NCBI RefSeq assembly: GCF_039872745.1
Contig: NZ_JBDPZD010000001.1
Span: forward strand, 620,001-684,000
Direction of reading: 5' to 3'
DNA length: 64,000 bases
From: Pelomonas paludis
Lineage (GTDB): Bacteria; Pseudomonadota; Gammaproteobacteria; Burkholderiales; Burkholderiaceae_C
The position numbers were made by a program, and so were the translations under genes. Position 1 is the stretch's first letter; every line of letters starts with the position of its first letter. Of this stretch, positions 23,668 through 31,919 are shown in pieces. The notes below the pieces were generated by a model. That model saw nothing but the letters and a program-made list of their open reading frames with translations. It was not told where the DNA came from and did not search any database.

Positions 23668-24461
23668 TCGACATCCAAGGCCTGCAACTGCAGCTCGGGC
23701 CCCGGCGGCTGCTGGACATTGCCACGCTGCGCATCGGCGCCCAGGAGCGCGTGGCCCTGGTAGGGCCCAACGGTGCGGGCAAGAGCACGCTGTTGCGCGT
23801 GCTGGCCGGCCAGGCCCCGGCGCCCTGGCAGGGCCGGGTTGAGCTGCTCGGGCAAGCCCTGGCCCCCACGCAGTTGCTGCGCGAGCGTGCCCGCCTGGCC
23901 GTGGTGCCGCAGGGCGCGCCCCTGGTGGGCCGCCTGAGCGCGCGTGACAACGTACTGACCGGCGCGCTGGCGCGCTGCGGTGCCTGGGGCGCCTGGGGCT
24001 TTTATCCGGCCAGCATCGAAGCCGAGGCCGACGCCTGGCTGGACCGCCTGGCCCTGCGCCGCCATGCGCACACGCGGGCCGACAAGCTCTCGGGCGGCGA
24101 GCGCCAGCGCGTGGCCATCGCACGCGCCGCGCTGCAACGCCCGCTGCTGCTGCTGGCTGACGAAGCCACCGCCCAGCTCGACCCCCGCGCCGCCGAACAG
24201 GCCTGTGCCTGGCTGCAGCAGGCCGCAGGGTCGGGCGCCCTCGTCACCGTGCTGCACCAGCTGGAGCTGCTGCCCCTGGTGGCCACCCGCGTGATCGGGC
24301 TGCGCGACGGCCGCATCGTGCTGGACGCGGCGGTGGACGACAGCCCCGCCCTGCAGCAGGCGCTGCGTGCGCTCTACCGCGCTGCACCGGCTGACGACGC
24401 GACGGCCGCCGCCGATGCGCCGCACAACTTCCACCCCTTGTTGACGCCCTCCACCCCATGA
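23664..24461 (+). CDS. phnC: PhnC-like ABC transporter ATPase
   Basis: The 265-residue ATPase has Walker A GPNGAGKST near residue 35, signature LSGGERQR near 145, Walker B LLLADEAT near 168 and the switch His in VLHQLELLP. The start is GTG 23664, overlapping the permease stop. Gene order D-E-C differs from the common phnCDE order. The C-terminal tail of about 30 residues (DDATAAADAPHNF) is unusual and of unknown meaning. Its stop overlaps the phosphoesterase-like gene. Confidence 0.9.
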   Translation: MIDIQGLQLQLGPRRLLDIATLRIGAQERVALVGPNGAGKSTLLRVLAGQAPAPWQGRVELLGQALAPTQLLRERARLAVVPQGAPLVGRLSARDNVLTGALARCGAWGAWGFYPASIEAEADAWLDRLALRRHAHTRADKLSGGERQRVAIARAALQRPLLLLADEATAQLDPRAAEQACAWLQQAAGSGALVTVLHQLELLPLVATRVIGLRDGRIVLDAAVDDSPALQQALRALYRAAPADDATAAADAPHNFHPLLTPSTP

Positions 24462-25399
24462 CCGCCGGACGCAGCTGCCCCCTCGACTACCGCTACCAGC
24501 CCCGCGACATCGCTGTCGCGCCGCTGCGGCCCGCACTGCAAGGCCTTGATGCGCTCTGGGTGGTGGGTGGGCTCTACGGCAACCTGGACGCGCTGGCCGC
24601 GCTGCAGGCCGCCTTTGATGCCGACCCCGCGCCGCGCAAGGCGCTGGTCTTCAATGGCGACTTCCATTGGTTTGACGCCGAGCCTGCGTGGTTCGCCACC
24701 CTCCAGGCCGGCGTGGCGCAGCACCACGCCACGCGCGGCAATGTCGAGACCGAACTGGCGCGCGACCAGCTGGCCGACAACGGCTGCGGCTGTGGCTACC
24801 CCGACTGGGTGGGCGACGCCACCGTGGACTACAGCAACCGCATCATCCAGCGCCTGCATGGCGTGGTGCCCGAGGGCACGCGGGCGCAGCTGGCGGCGCT
24901 GCCGCCGTTCTTGCGCGCCGAGGTGGGCGGCGTGCCCATCGGCATCGTGCACGGCGATGCGCATTCGCTGGCGGGCTGGAGCTTCTCGCAGGAGGCGCTT
25001 AGCCAGCCCGACGCCCGACGCGCCGCGCGTGCGGCCTGCACCGAGGCCGGCGTGCAGCACTGGGCCAGCAGCCACAGCTGCCTGCCCGTGATGCAGGCCC
25101 TGGGCGACGAGCACTGGCTGCTGAACAACGGCGCGGCCGGCATGCCTAACGTGGCTGGCGAGCTGACGGGGCTGTGCACGCGCATCGCCACCGCGCCGCT
25201 TGGCCCCAGCGCCACGCTGGCCAGCGTCAACGCCCAGGGCTTGCACCTGAGCCTGTGCCGCATCGCCTACGACACCGCCCGCTGGGCGCAACGCTTTGCC
25301 AGCTGCTGGCCGGCGGGGTCTGACGCCGAGCGCTCCTACGGCCAGCGCATCGCTACTGGCCCTAGCTACCTGCGCGAGCAGGTGCTGCGCGCGGCCTGA
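24458..25399 (+). CDS. Metallophosphoesterase-like protein with degenerate first motif
   Basis: The 313-residue protein has the layout of a calcineurin-type phosphoesterase, but the first metal motif is altered. Where active enzymes have DxH before GN, this protein reads GLYGNLDAL (Gly38, Tyr40). Later motifs look intact: NGDFHWFD at 66-73, TRGNVE at 92-97, a candidate VHGDAHS at 164-170 and ASSHSCLPV further on. It may bind one metal only, or use different ligands. It is last in the ArsS/Phn operon, starting in an ATGA overlap with the ATPase gene. Release of phosphate or arsenate from an imported ester is one possible role. Confidence 0.75.
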   Translation: MTAGRSCPLDYRYQPRDIAVAPLRPALQGLDALWVVGGLYGNLDALAALQAAFDADPAPRKALVFNGDFHWFDAEPAWFATLQAGVAQHHATRGNVETELARDQLADNGCGCGYPDWVGDATVDYSNRIIQRLHGVVPEGTRAQLAALPPFLRAEVGGVPIGIVHGDAHSLAGWSFSQEALSQPDARRAARAACTEAGVQHWASSHSCLPVMQALGDEHWLLNNGAAGMPNVAGELTGLCTRIATAPLGPSATLASVNAQGLHLSLCRIAYDTARWAQRFASCWPAGSDAERSYGQRIATGPSYLREQVLRAA

Positions 25400-25402
25400 G
25401 TC

Positions 25403-26443
25403 TTACTGCGCCACCAGCTCCACGCGCCGGTTGCGCGCGCGGCCAGCGTCGTCGGCATTGGCGGCCACGGGCACCAGGCTGGCCACACCCTTGGCTTGCA
25501 GGCGTTTGGCATCGACGCCGGCCTTGACGAGTGCGGCCACCACGGCCTGGGCGCGGCCCTGGCTGAGCTTCTCGTTGGCATCGAAGCTGCCGACGTTGTC
25601 CGTGTGACCGACGATATAGGCCTTGAGCGCGGGCTGGGTCTTGAGCAGGGCCAGCATGGCGTCGAGCTGGGCCTGGGACTCGGGCTTGAGCTCGGTCTTG
25701 CCGGTGTCGAAGTAAAGGCCGGTGAGGGCGATATGCCCCTCGGCGAGCAGGCCGCTGGCCATGGCCTTGGCGTCCACGGTGACCTGGCCCGTGGTCATGG
25801 CCTTGGGCTCGACGATCTCGATGTAGGTTACGGCGCGCTGGGTCTCGGCCACGCTGGCCACCGAGGTGAAGAGCAGCAGGTGCAGCGAGCGCCCGGCGTT
25901 TTGCAGCGTGCCCACCAGCATGCGCGCCTGGTCATGGCTGATCGACATCGCCAGCGGCCAGGCGCTGCGGCTGCCGGGTTCGGCCGAGGGCAGGTCGCCG
26001 GCCGCCCAGGCCATGCCCTTGGCACGCTCGTACCCATTGAGCGCGAAGTAGGCCTTGGTGCAGCCCTGGGCCTCGCTCTCGCACTGCCAGGTGGTCTTGA
26101 AACCGGCGCCGTTCAAGGCCTGCTGGTAGTTGCGGAACACCTCCAGCGGGCTCTTGCCCACGGGCGACACGTAGAAGAGCCGCGTCACCTTGCCCTCCAG
26201 CTGGACGGGGCTGGCAAATTTGCTCTCGGACTTGGACACGCCGCTGGCGTCGGGGAAGCTGCGCTGGTCCCAGTCCTGCTGGGCGTAGCCCGCCAGCACG
26301 CTGCCGGTGAAGCGCTTGAGGACGGGGTGGTCAGCGCCCCCCGAGACATCGGCCTTGGGTGCGGCGGCCAGAGCCGCAGCGGCGAAGGACAGGGTCAGGC
26401 AGAAGGCCAGGGCGGCGCGAGCGGTACGGGCAAGGTGGGTCAT
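25403..26443 (-). CDS. OmpA family protein with DUF4892-like N-terminal domain
   Basis: The 346-residue protein has a signal peptide (RAALAFCLTLSFAAAALA). The N-terminal region has VTRLFYVSPVGKSPLEVFRN and two spaced Cys residues, resembling the DUF4892 domain. The C-terminal OmpA domain covers about residues 235-346: LYFDTGKTELKPES, then YIVGHTDNVGSFDANEKLSQ with RAQAV, and RNRRVEL at the end. These bind peptidoglycan. It therefore anchors the outer membrane or periplasmic face to the wall. It converges on the phosphoesterase gene with a three-base gap. Confidence 0.88.
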   Translation of the reverse strand: MTHLARTARAALAFCLTLSFAAAALAAAPKADVSGGADHPVLKRFTGSVLAGYAQQDWDQRSFPDASGVSKSESKFASPVQLEGKVTRLFYVSPVGKSPLEVFRNYQQALNGAGFKTTWQCESEAQGCTKAYFALNGYERAKGMAWAAGDLPSAEPGSRSAWPLAMSISHDQARMLVGTLQNAGRSLHLLLFTSVASVAETQRAVTYIEIVEPKAMTTGQVTVDAKAMASGLLAEGHIALTGLYFDTGKTELKPESQAQLDAMLALLKTQPALKAYIVGHTDNVGSFDANEKLSQGRAQAVVAALVKAGVDAKRLQAKGVASLVPVAANADDAGRARNRRVELVAQ

Positions 26444-26712
26444 GAGCGGGTGGCATGAACGAGCCGAGAAAAGGGCCAAGAAATGGTCGCCCAGCAACGC
26501 GCCATCCTGGCGATGGGGCGACCTGCAAACGTGGGAGGCCAAGGGCCGCAGGCGGGTTGCGGCGTCCCTCAATCCAGGCTCAGGCCTGGGCGGGTTGAAG
26601 GACACGCCCTATCAGCTCCCGAAAGCCCCCGTGCCGTGAACGCTCAAGCGCAGCCCGTGACAGCATGCGCCCCTTCGTCCTGCGCCGCAGGGCGCCTTAC
26701 AGGGAGACACCG

Positions 26713-27009
26713 ATGTCCAGCACCGCCCCCGTCCTCAAGCTCGCCCGTGTCGTGGGCCACCCAGGCCGCGCGGCCGAGCTGCGCGAAGCCCTGCTGGCGC
26801 TGGAGGCCGCCACGCGGCGCGAGCCCGGCTGCGTGGCCTTCACGCTCTTCCAGGCGCTGAGCGAGGCGGAGGATTTCGTGCTGTTGGAGCACTTCGAGAG
26901 CGCAGCGGCGCTGCAGAGTCATATGCAGGAGCCTCACACCCAGGCCTTTTTTGCGAAGCAATTGGTGGCCGGCGTGAAGGCGATCGACGTCAGCTCGTTG
27001 GGGCGTTAG
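26713..27009 (+). CDS. Antibiotic biosynthesis monooxygenase (ABM) domain protein
   Basis: This 98-residue protein is a single ABM-type ferredoxin-like domain. It has LKLARVVGHPGRAAELREAL at the start, REPGCVAFTLFQALSEAEDF in the middle with VLLEHFESAAALQSHMQ, and HTQAFF near the end. GGGAG lies six bases before ATG 26713. Such proteins act on quinones or haem, or are of unknown role. It converges on the GNAT gene, seven bases away. Confidence 0.87.
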   Translation: MSSTAPVLKLARVVGHPGRAAELREALLALEAATRREPGCVAFTLFQALSEAEDFVLLEHFESAAALQSHMQEPHTQAFFAKQLVAGVKAIDVSSLGR

Positions 27010-27016
27010 GCCTCAC

Positions 27017-27763
27017 TCAATCCACCACGGCAGCCGGGCTGCGGTAGTGGTAGCGGTAGGCCCAGGTGAAGCCGAGCTTGCGATAGAGCGCCTGCGCGGC
27101 GTCGTTGTCGCAACCGACTTGCAGGTAGGCCTCGCGTGCACCTTGGGCGTAGGCCGTGGCCAGGAGGGCGCGGCACAGGCTCTCGGCATGGCCCTGGCGC
27201 GGGCGGGCTGAGGCGATGTCATAGAGGCCCACGAGCGGCCCTTCGAGCACGATCTGGCCGCAGGCCAGCAGCTCGCCGGCTTCATCAAAAAGGCCGAAGC
27301 CCTGGTAGGGGACGGGCGCGTTAGCGGTGCGCTGGGCATGCGCCGCAATCGCGGTGGCCGACGAGCCGCGCAGAGCGCCCACGGTGGCGGCGTAGGCGGC
27401 GGCGTCGAGCGCCGTGAGCCGGGCTGGCGCGGGGTCGGGCACGAGGTGCTCCAGCACCAGCACATCGGCCGCATCAAACGCCGCCCAGCCTTTGGCGGCG
27501 AGGCGCTCATCCAGGTCCGCAGGCTGGCTCCAGGGCGTGAGCCGCACGATGAAGGGCAGGCCGGCAGCGTCAAAACTGCGCTGGCAGCGGGCCAGCACCT
27601 CGTCCACCGGCAAGCTGCCCGCTTTCAGGGCATTGATGCAGCGCGAGCGCTTGGCCTTGCCGGGCGAGAGCCGGATCAGCCAGCCATCGACCTCAGTCTG
27701 CTGGGGCGGGGCGCTGGCGTTGAGGCCGGCAAGTTCGGCGCGGAGGGCGAGGGCGTCAGTCAT
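27017..27763 (-). CDS. GNAT family N-acetyltransferase
   Basis: The 248-residue protein has an N-terminal half with VDGWLIRLSPGKAKRSRCIN, a region typical of long two-part GNATs. The C-terminal half contains the acetyl-CoA site, visible as YDIASARPRQGHAESLCRAL followed by YLQVGCDNDAAQALYRKLGF. The start is ATG 27763, overlapping the stop of the upstream GNAT by eight bases. The substrate is unknown. Two tandem GNAT genes directly follow parA on the same strand. Confidence 0.87.
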   Translation of the reverse strand: MTDALALRAELAGLNASAPPQQTEVDGWLIRLSPGKAKRSRCINALKAGSLPVDEVLARCQRSFDAAGLPFIVRLTPWSQPADLDERLAAKGWAAFDAADVLVLEHLVPDPAPARLTALDAAAYAATVGALRGSSATAIAAHAQRTANAPVPYQGFGLFDEAGELLACGQIVLEGPLVGLYDIASARPRQGHAESLCRALLATAYAQGAREAYLQVGCDNDAAQALYRKLGFTWAYRYHYRSPAAVVD

Positions 27764-28292
27764 TGAGAAGCAGCGTGGCCGGATCACGCCACACACAGCG
27801 CCACTCGGGCAGCGGCACGCCGCCAAAGGGCGAACTCATGGACCGCTCGGCGAACTCGGCCCCAAGCCGGGCGTAGAAGCGCTTGGCCGGTTCGTTGGCG
27901 TCGAGCACCCAGAGGTGCAGCGGCTGGGCGCTGTGCGGCGGCGCCAGGCTGCGCGCCACGGCCTGCAGCAGCTGCCGCCCCAGGCCCCGGCCCTTGTGGG
28001 CAGGGTGGACGTGCAGGTTGTCCACCAGGGTGCCCCAGACCGGGTCGTGGCCGCGCAGCGCGTAGGCAAAGCCGATCAGCTCCCCGGTGCCGGCGTCTTC
28101 GATCACATGGCCCAAGGCTTGGGGCGAGGGGTCGGTCTGCAGGCGCGCGGCCCATACCGCCTGCCGATCGGCGACCACGTCGTGATCCAAGAAGGCGTCC
28201 GGCACGATGCCTCGGTAGGCGCTGCGCCAGCTGGTGGCGTGGAGGGCGGCTACGGCGGGCGCGTCGTCTGGCGCCAAGGCGCGCAGCTTCAC
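27756..28292 (-). CDS. GNAT family N-acetyltransferase
   Basis: The 178-residue protein begins VKLRALAPDDAPAVAALHAT and has SWRSAYRGIVPDAFLD. The acetyl-CoA-binding segment is LHVHPAHKGRGLGRQLLQAV near residue 107, and LHLWVLDANEPAKRFYARLG follows. The start is GTG 28292, overlapping the parA stop (GTGA), so it is translated together with parA. The acceptor is unknown. Confidence 0.88.
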   Translation of the reverse strand: MKLRALAPDDAPAVAALHATSWRSAYRGIVPDAFLDHDVVADRQAVWAARLQTDPSPQALGHVIEDAGTGELIGFAYALRGHDPVWGTLVDNLHVHPAHKGRGLGRQLLQAVARSLAPPHSAQPLHLWVLDANEPAKRFYARLGAEFAERSMSSPFGGVPLPEWRCVWRDPATLLLND

Positions 28293-29062
28293 TTCATCGA
28301 CCCGATGCGCGCCACCATCTCCTTCGCGAACTCGACAAAGGCGACGGCGCCCTTGGAGCTGGGGTCGAAGACGACGCCGGGCAGGCCGTAGCTGGGGGCT
28401 TCGGCGAGGCGGACGTTGCGGGGGATCACCGTGTCGAACACCTTGTTGCCGAAGTGCGCCTTGAGCTGGTCGCTGACTTGCTGCTGCAGGGTGATGCGAG
28501 GGTCGAACATCACGCGCAGCAGGCCGATGATCTGCAGGTCGGGGTTGAGGTTGGCGTGGATCTGCTTGATGGTGTTGACCAGGTCGGTCAGGCCTTCGAG
28601 CGCGAAGTATTCGCACTGCATTGGCACGATGACGCCATGAGCGCTGCACAGGCCGTTGAGCGTGAGCATGGACAGCGAGGGCGGGCAGTCGATGAGGATG
28701 AAGTCGTAGTCGGGGGCGGCCTCGGCCAGCGCGCTCTTCAAGCGAGCCTCGCGGCGCTCCAGCTCAACGAGTTCGACCTCGGCCCCGGCCAGCTCGCGGT
28801 TGGCGCCGAGGATGTCGTAGCCGGCCTTGTCGGCGCGGGTCTTTGCCTCGGCGATGGAGGCGGACTCCAGCAGCACGTCGTAGACCGTCAGCTCCAGCTT
28901 GCGCTTGTCCACACCCGAGCCCATGGTGGCATTGCCCTGGGGGTCGAGGTCGACAACCAGCACGCGCTGCCCGACCTTGGCCAGGCCGGCGGCGAGATTG
29001 ACGGTGGTGGTGGTCTTGCCGACGCCGCCCTTTTGGTTGGCGATGCAGAAAATCTTGGCCAT
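28289..29062 (-). CDS. parA: Chromosome partitioning ATPase ParA/Soj
   Basis: The 257-residue protein has the deviant Walker A KGGVGKTT at 11-18, DLDPQGNATMG near 39 and the IDCPPSLSMLTLNGL switch region near 126. Together these are typical of the chromosomal ParA that drives origin segregation with ParB on parS. It lies 83 bases after rsmG, in the usual mnmG-rsmG-parA order. The expected next gene, parB, is instead at 10.97-11.87 kb. Two GNAT genes and about twenty further genes lie between them. Confidence 0.96.
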   Translation of the reverse strand: MAKIFCIANQKGGVGKTTTTVNLAAGLAKVGQRVLVVDLDPQGNATMGSGVDKRKLELTVYDVLLESASIAEAKTRADKAGYDILGANRELAGAEVELVELERREARLKSALAEAAPDYDFILIDCPPSLSMLTLNGLCSAHGVIVPMQCEYFALEGLTDLVNTIKQIHANLNPDLQIIGLLRVMFDPRITLQQQVSDQLKAHFGNKVFDTVIPRNVRLAEAPSYGLPGVVFDPSSKGAVAFVEFAKEMVARIGSMK

Positions 29063-29145
29063 GGTGCGGGGTTCCGGTGAGCCGGCATCGTAGCCGGGCA
29101 GCGGGCGCTGAGGGCTCGGGCTGACCCGTGAAACTGGGCCTGGGC

Positions 29146-29775
29146 TCAGGCTTTTGGGCGCATCCAAATGATGCAGCGCTGGGCATCCAGCCCGGGCACC
29201 TGCAGCTGTTCCACGTGAAACACCTCGACGTCGGCCGGCAGGGCGGCGATCTCGTCGGCCGGGTGCTGGCCCTTCATGGCCATCCAGACGGCATCCGAAG
29301 TGAGGTGCTGGCGGGTGAGGGCGGTGAAGTCGGCCAGCGAGGCAAAAGCGCGCGAGGTGATGACACCAAAGGGCGGCACCTGCAGCTGCTCGACCCGGCT
29401 GTGGACGCCGCGCAGATTGGGCAGCTTGAGCTCTGCCGCCACCTGCTGGATGAAGGTCGCCTTCTTGGCGACGGCATCGACGCAAGTCACGTCAGTCCCC
29501 GGGCAGCAGATGGCGATCACCACGCCCGGCAAACCGCCGCCGGCCCCGACATCCATCAACCGGCTGGGTGCTCCGTGCCGCAGCAGCGGCCCGATCACCG
29601 AGAGGCTGTCGATCAGGTGGTGGGTCAGCATCTCGGCCGGGTTGCGCACGGCCGTGAGGTTGTAGACCTTGTTCCACTTCTGGAGCAGGGCCAGGTAGGC
29701 GAGCAGTTGGTCGACTTGCGCGGGCGAGAGGTCCAGGCCCAGTGCCTGGGCCGCGGCTTCAAGCGTCGCCCTCAT
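29146..29775 (-). CDS. rsmG: 16S rRNA (guanine527-N7)-methyltransferase RsmG
   Basis: The 209-residue enzyme methylates G527 of 16S rRNA with S-adenosylmethionine. Family features are WNKVYNLTAVRNPAEMLTHH, LIDSLSV, the SAM site MDVGAGGGLPGVV near residue 74 and ITSRAFASLADF. ATG 29775 overlaps the mnmG stop. One parS-like site lies inside the gene near its 3' end. Confidence 0.96.
   Translation of the reverse strand: MRATLEAAAQALGLDLSPAQVDQLLAYLALLQKWNKVYNLTAVRNPAEMLTHHLIDSLSVIGPLLRHGAPSRLMDVGAGGGLPGVVIAICCPGTDVTCVDAVAKKATFIQQVAAELKLPNLRGVHSRVEQLQVPPFGVITSRAFASLADFTALTRQHLTSDAVWMAMKGQHPADEIAALPADVEVFHVEQLQVPGLDAQRCIIWMRPKA
29207..29222. promoter_or_regulatory. parS: parS-like site 1 (in rsmG)
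   Basis: TGTTCCACGTGAAACA differs from the consensus TGTTTCACGTGAAACA at one position. It is one of three such sites within 1.1 kb and is a probable ParB loading site. Confidence 0.75.
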
Positions 29776-31763
29776 GCAGCCGCCGACGCTTGCGTAGCGC
29801 TGCTGGTAAAGCCCTTGAACTTGCCCTTCTTGAGGTGGACCAGCAGCAGCGAGATGGCCGCCGGGGTCACGCCCGAGATGCGCGAGGCCTGGCCCAGGGT
29901 CTCGGGCCGGTGCTTGTTCAGCTTCTGCCGGACCTCGAAGGAGAGGGCATGGACGGCGCTGTAGTCCAGCTCGTCGGGCAGCTTGAGGTGCTCAAAGTGC
30001 GCGGCGCGGGCCACGTCGTCCACCTGCTTGCTGATATAGCCGGCGTACTTGACGCTGATTTCCAGCTGCTCGGCGACGAGGTCGGCCAGCTCGGAGCCCA
30101 GCTCGGCGGCCAGGGTTTCACGTGAAACAGCGACGGAACCTGTCATCTCAGGCTTGGCCAAGCGGACGACTTCGGCAATCGTGTCGAAGCCGACGCCCGG
30201 GCGGCGCAGCAGGTCGATCAGGTTGTATTCACGCTCCAGCGCCTTGCCCACCAGGCGTTCGGCATCGGCAGCCGCCAGGATGCCGGGGTGGACCCAGGTG
30301 GACTTCAGCTTCTCTGTTTCACGTGAAACCGCGTCGCGCTTGCGGCAGTAGGCATCCCAACGCGCGTCGTCCACTAGGCCCAGCTGGCGGCCAACCTCGG
30401 TCAGGCGCGCGTCGGCGTTGTCCTCGCGCAGCTGCAGGCGGAACTCGGCGCGGCTGGTGAACATCCGGTAGGGCTCGGTCACGCCCTGGGTGGTGAGGTC
30501 GTCCACCAACACGCCCAGGTAGGCCTGGTCGCGCGTCGGCACCCAGGGTGCATCACCGCGCACCTGCAGCGCCGCGTTCAGGCCGGCGAACAGGCCTTGC
30601 GCCGCCGCTTCCTCGTAGCCCGTCGTGCCATTGATCTGGCCGGCAAAGAACAGGCCCTGGATGGCCCGCGTCTCGAAGCTGCTCTTGAGCTCGCGCGGGT
30701 CGAAGTAGTCGTACTCGATGGCGTAGCCGGGGCGCAGGATGTCGGCGTTCTCCAGGCCCGGGATGCTGCGCACGGCGGCCAGCTGGATGTCGAAGGGCAG
30801 GGAGGTGGAGATGCCGTTCGGGTAGAACTCGTGCGTGGTCAGACCCTCGGGCTCCAGGAAGATCTGGTGCGAGTCCTTGTCCGCAAAGCGGTTGACCTTG
30901 TCCTCGATGCTCGGGCAGTAGCGCGGGCCCACGCCCTCGATCACGCCCGTGAACATCGGGCTGCGGTCAAAGCCGCTGCGGATGATCTCGTGCGTGCGCA
31001 GCGTGGTGTGCGTGATCCAGCAGGGCCGCTGCTCGGGGTGCATGCTGGCGCGGCCCATGAAGCTGAACACCGGCATCGGTGTGTCCACGCCCGGCATGCC
31101 GTCACCCGGCTGGGCCTGGCAGCGGCTGAAGTCGATGGTGCGGCCGTCCAGGCGCGGCGGCGTGCCCGTCTTGAGCCGGCCCTGCGGCAGCTTCAGCTCC
31201 TTGAGCCGGCTTGAGAGGCTGACGGCCGGCGGGTCACCCGCGCGGCCGGCGCTGTAGTTCTGCAGGCCGACGTGGATGCGGCCGTCCAGAAAGGTCCCCG
31301 CCGTCAGCACCACCGCCCGGGCGCGGAAGGCAATGCCCGCCTGCGTGAGGGCGCCTACCACGCGGTCGCCTTCCACCATCAGATCGTCCACCGCCTGCTG
31401 GAAGAGCTGCAGGTTCGGCTGGTTCTCCAGCATCCGGCGCACGGCGGCCTTGTAGAGGATGCGGTCCGCCTGCGCCCGCGTGGCCCGCACGGCCGGGCCC
31501 TTGCTGGCGTTGAGGATGCGGAACTGGATCCCGCCCTCGTCCGTCGCCAGCGCCATCGCCCCACCCAGCGCGTCCACCTCCTTCACCAGGTGGCCCTTGC
31601 CAATGCCCCCGATGCTCGGATTGCAACTCATCTGCCCCAGGGTCTCGATGTTGTGCGTCAGCAGCAGGGTCTGCGCGCCCATGCGCGCGGCTGCCAGCGC
31701 AGCCTCCGTGCCGGCATGGCCACCGCCGACGACGATGACATCGAATTCCTTGGGATAGAGCAT
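29772..31763 (-). CDS. mnmG: tRNA uridine 5-carboxymethylaminomethyl enzyme MnmG (GidA)
   Basis: The 663-residue FAD protein modifies U34 of certain tRNAs together with MnmE. It begins MLYPKEFDVIVVGGGHAGTE with the FAD motif. It contains SCNPSIGGIGKGHLVKEVDA near 48, GTFLDGRIHVG, RLKTGTPPRLDGRTID near 200, and the C-terminal PETLGQASRISGVTPAAISL. The start is ATG 31763, because an ATG at 31805 adds non-family residues. Length is normal for the family. Two parS-like sites lie inside the gene and a DnaA box lies upstream. Confidence 0.97.
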   Translation of the reverse strand: MLYPKEFDVIVVGGGHAGTEAALAAARMGAQTLLLTHNIETLGQMSCNPSIGGIGKGHLVKEVDALGGAMALATDEGGIQFRILNASKGPAVRATRAQADRILYKAAVRRMLENQPNLQLFQQAVDDLMVEGDRVVGALTQAGIAFRARAVVLTAGTFLDGRIHVGLQNYSAGRAGDPPAVSLSSRLKELKLPQGRLKTGTPPRLDGRTIDFSRCQAQPGDGMPGVDTPMPVFSFMGRASMHPEQRPCWITHTTLRTHEIIRSGFDRSPMFTGVIEGVGPRYCPSIEDKVNRFADKDSHQIFLEPEGLTTHEFYPNGISTSLPFDIQLAAVRSIPGLENADILRPGYAIEYDYFDPRELKSSFETRAIQGLFFAGQINGTTGYEEAAAQGLFAGLNAALQVRGDAPWVPTRDQAYLGVLVDDLTTQGVTEPYRMFTSRAEFRLQLREDNADARLTEVGRQLGLVDDARWDAYCRKRDAVSRETEKLKSTWVHPGILAAADAERLVGKALEREYNLIDLLRRPGVGFDTIAEVVRLAKPEMTGSVAVSRETLAAELGSELADLVAEQLEISVKYAGYISKQVDDVARAAHFEHLKLPDELDYSAVHALSFEVRQKLNKHRPETLGQASRISGVTPAAISLLLVHLKKGKFKGFTSSATQASAAA
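30114..30129. promoter_or_regulatory. parS: parS-like site 2 (in mnmG)
   Basis: GGTTTCACGTGAAACA matches the consensus at 15 of 16 positions, only the first base differing. It contains the full palindrome GTTTCACGTGAAAC. Confidence 0.85.
30315..30330. promoter_or_regulatory. parS: parS-like site 3 (in mnmG)
   Basis: TGTTTCACGTGAAACC matches the consensus at 15 of 16 positions, only the last base differing. It is about 190 bases from site 2 and contains the full palindrome. Confidence 0.85.
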
Positions 31764-31829
31764 GGGGGAGGGGGTTCCGCTCCGGTGACCAGGCGGCAGT
31801 CGCAAAAGGGGCGAATTTTAGAGAGGGGG

Positions 31830-31838
31830 TGTGGATAA
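31830..31838 (-). promoter_or_regulatory. DnaA box upstream of mnmG
   Basis: TGTGGATAA on the plus strand is the exact complement of the DnaA box TTATCCACA. I see only this one perfect copy, in a short stretch with some AT-rich sequence 67 bases upstream of mnmG. It suggests DnaA control of mnmG or closeness to the origin but does not define oriC. Confidence 0.55.
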
Positions 31839-31919
31839 GTCACCCCTGCGGCCAGCCGGGGACAGGGGGCTTGTATAAAGAAATGGCCGGCCAATATGTA
31901 CCCATGCCTTGCCATCGCC

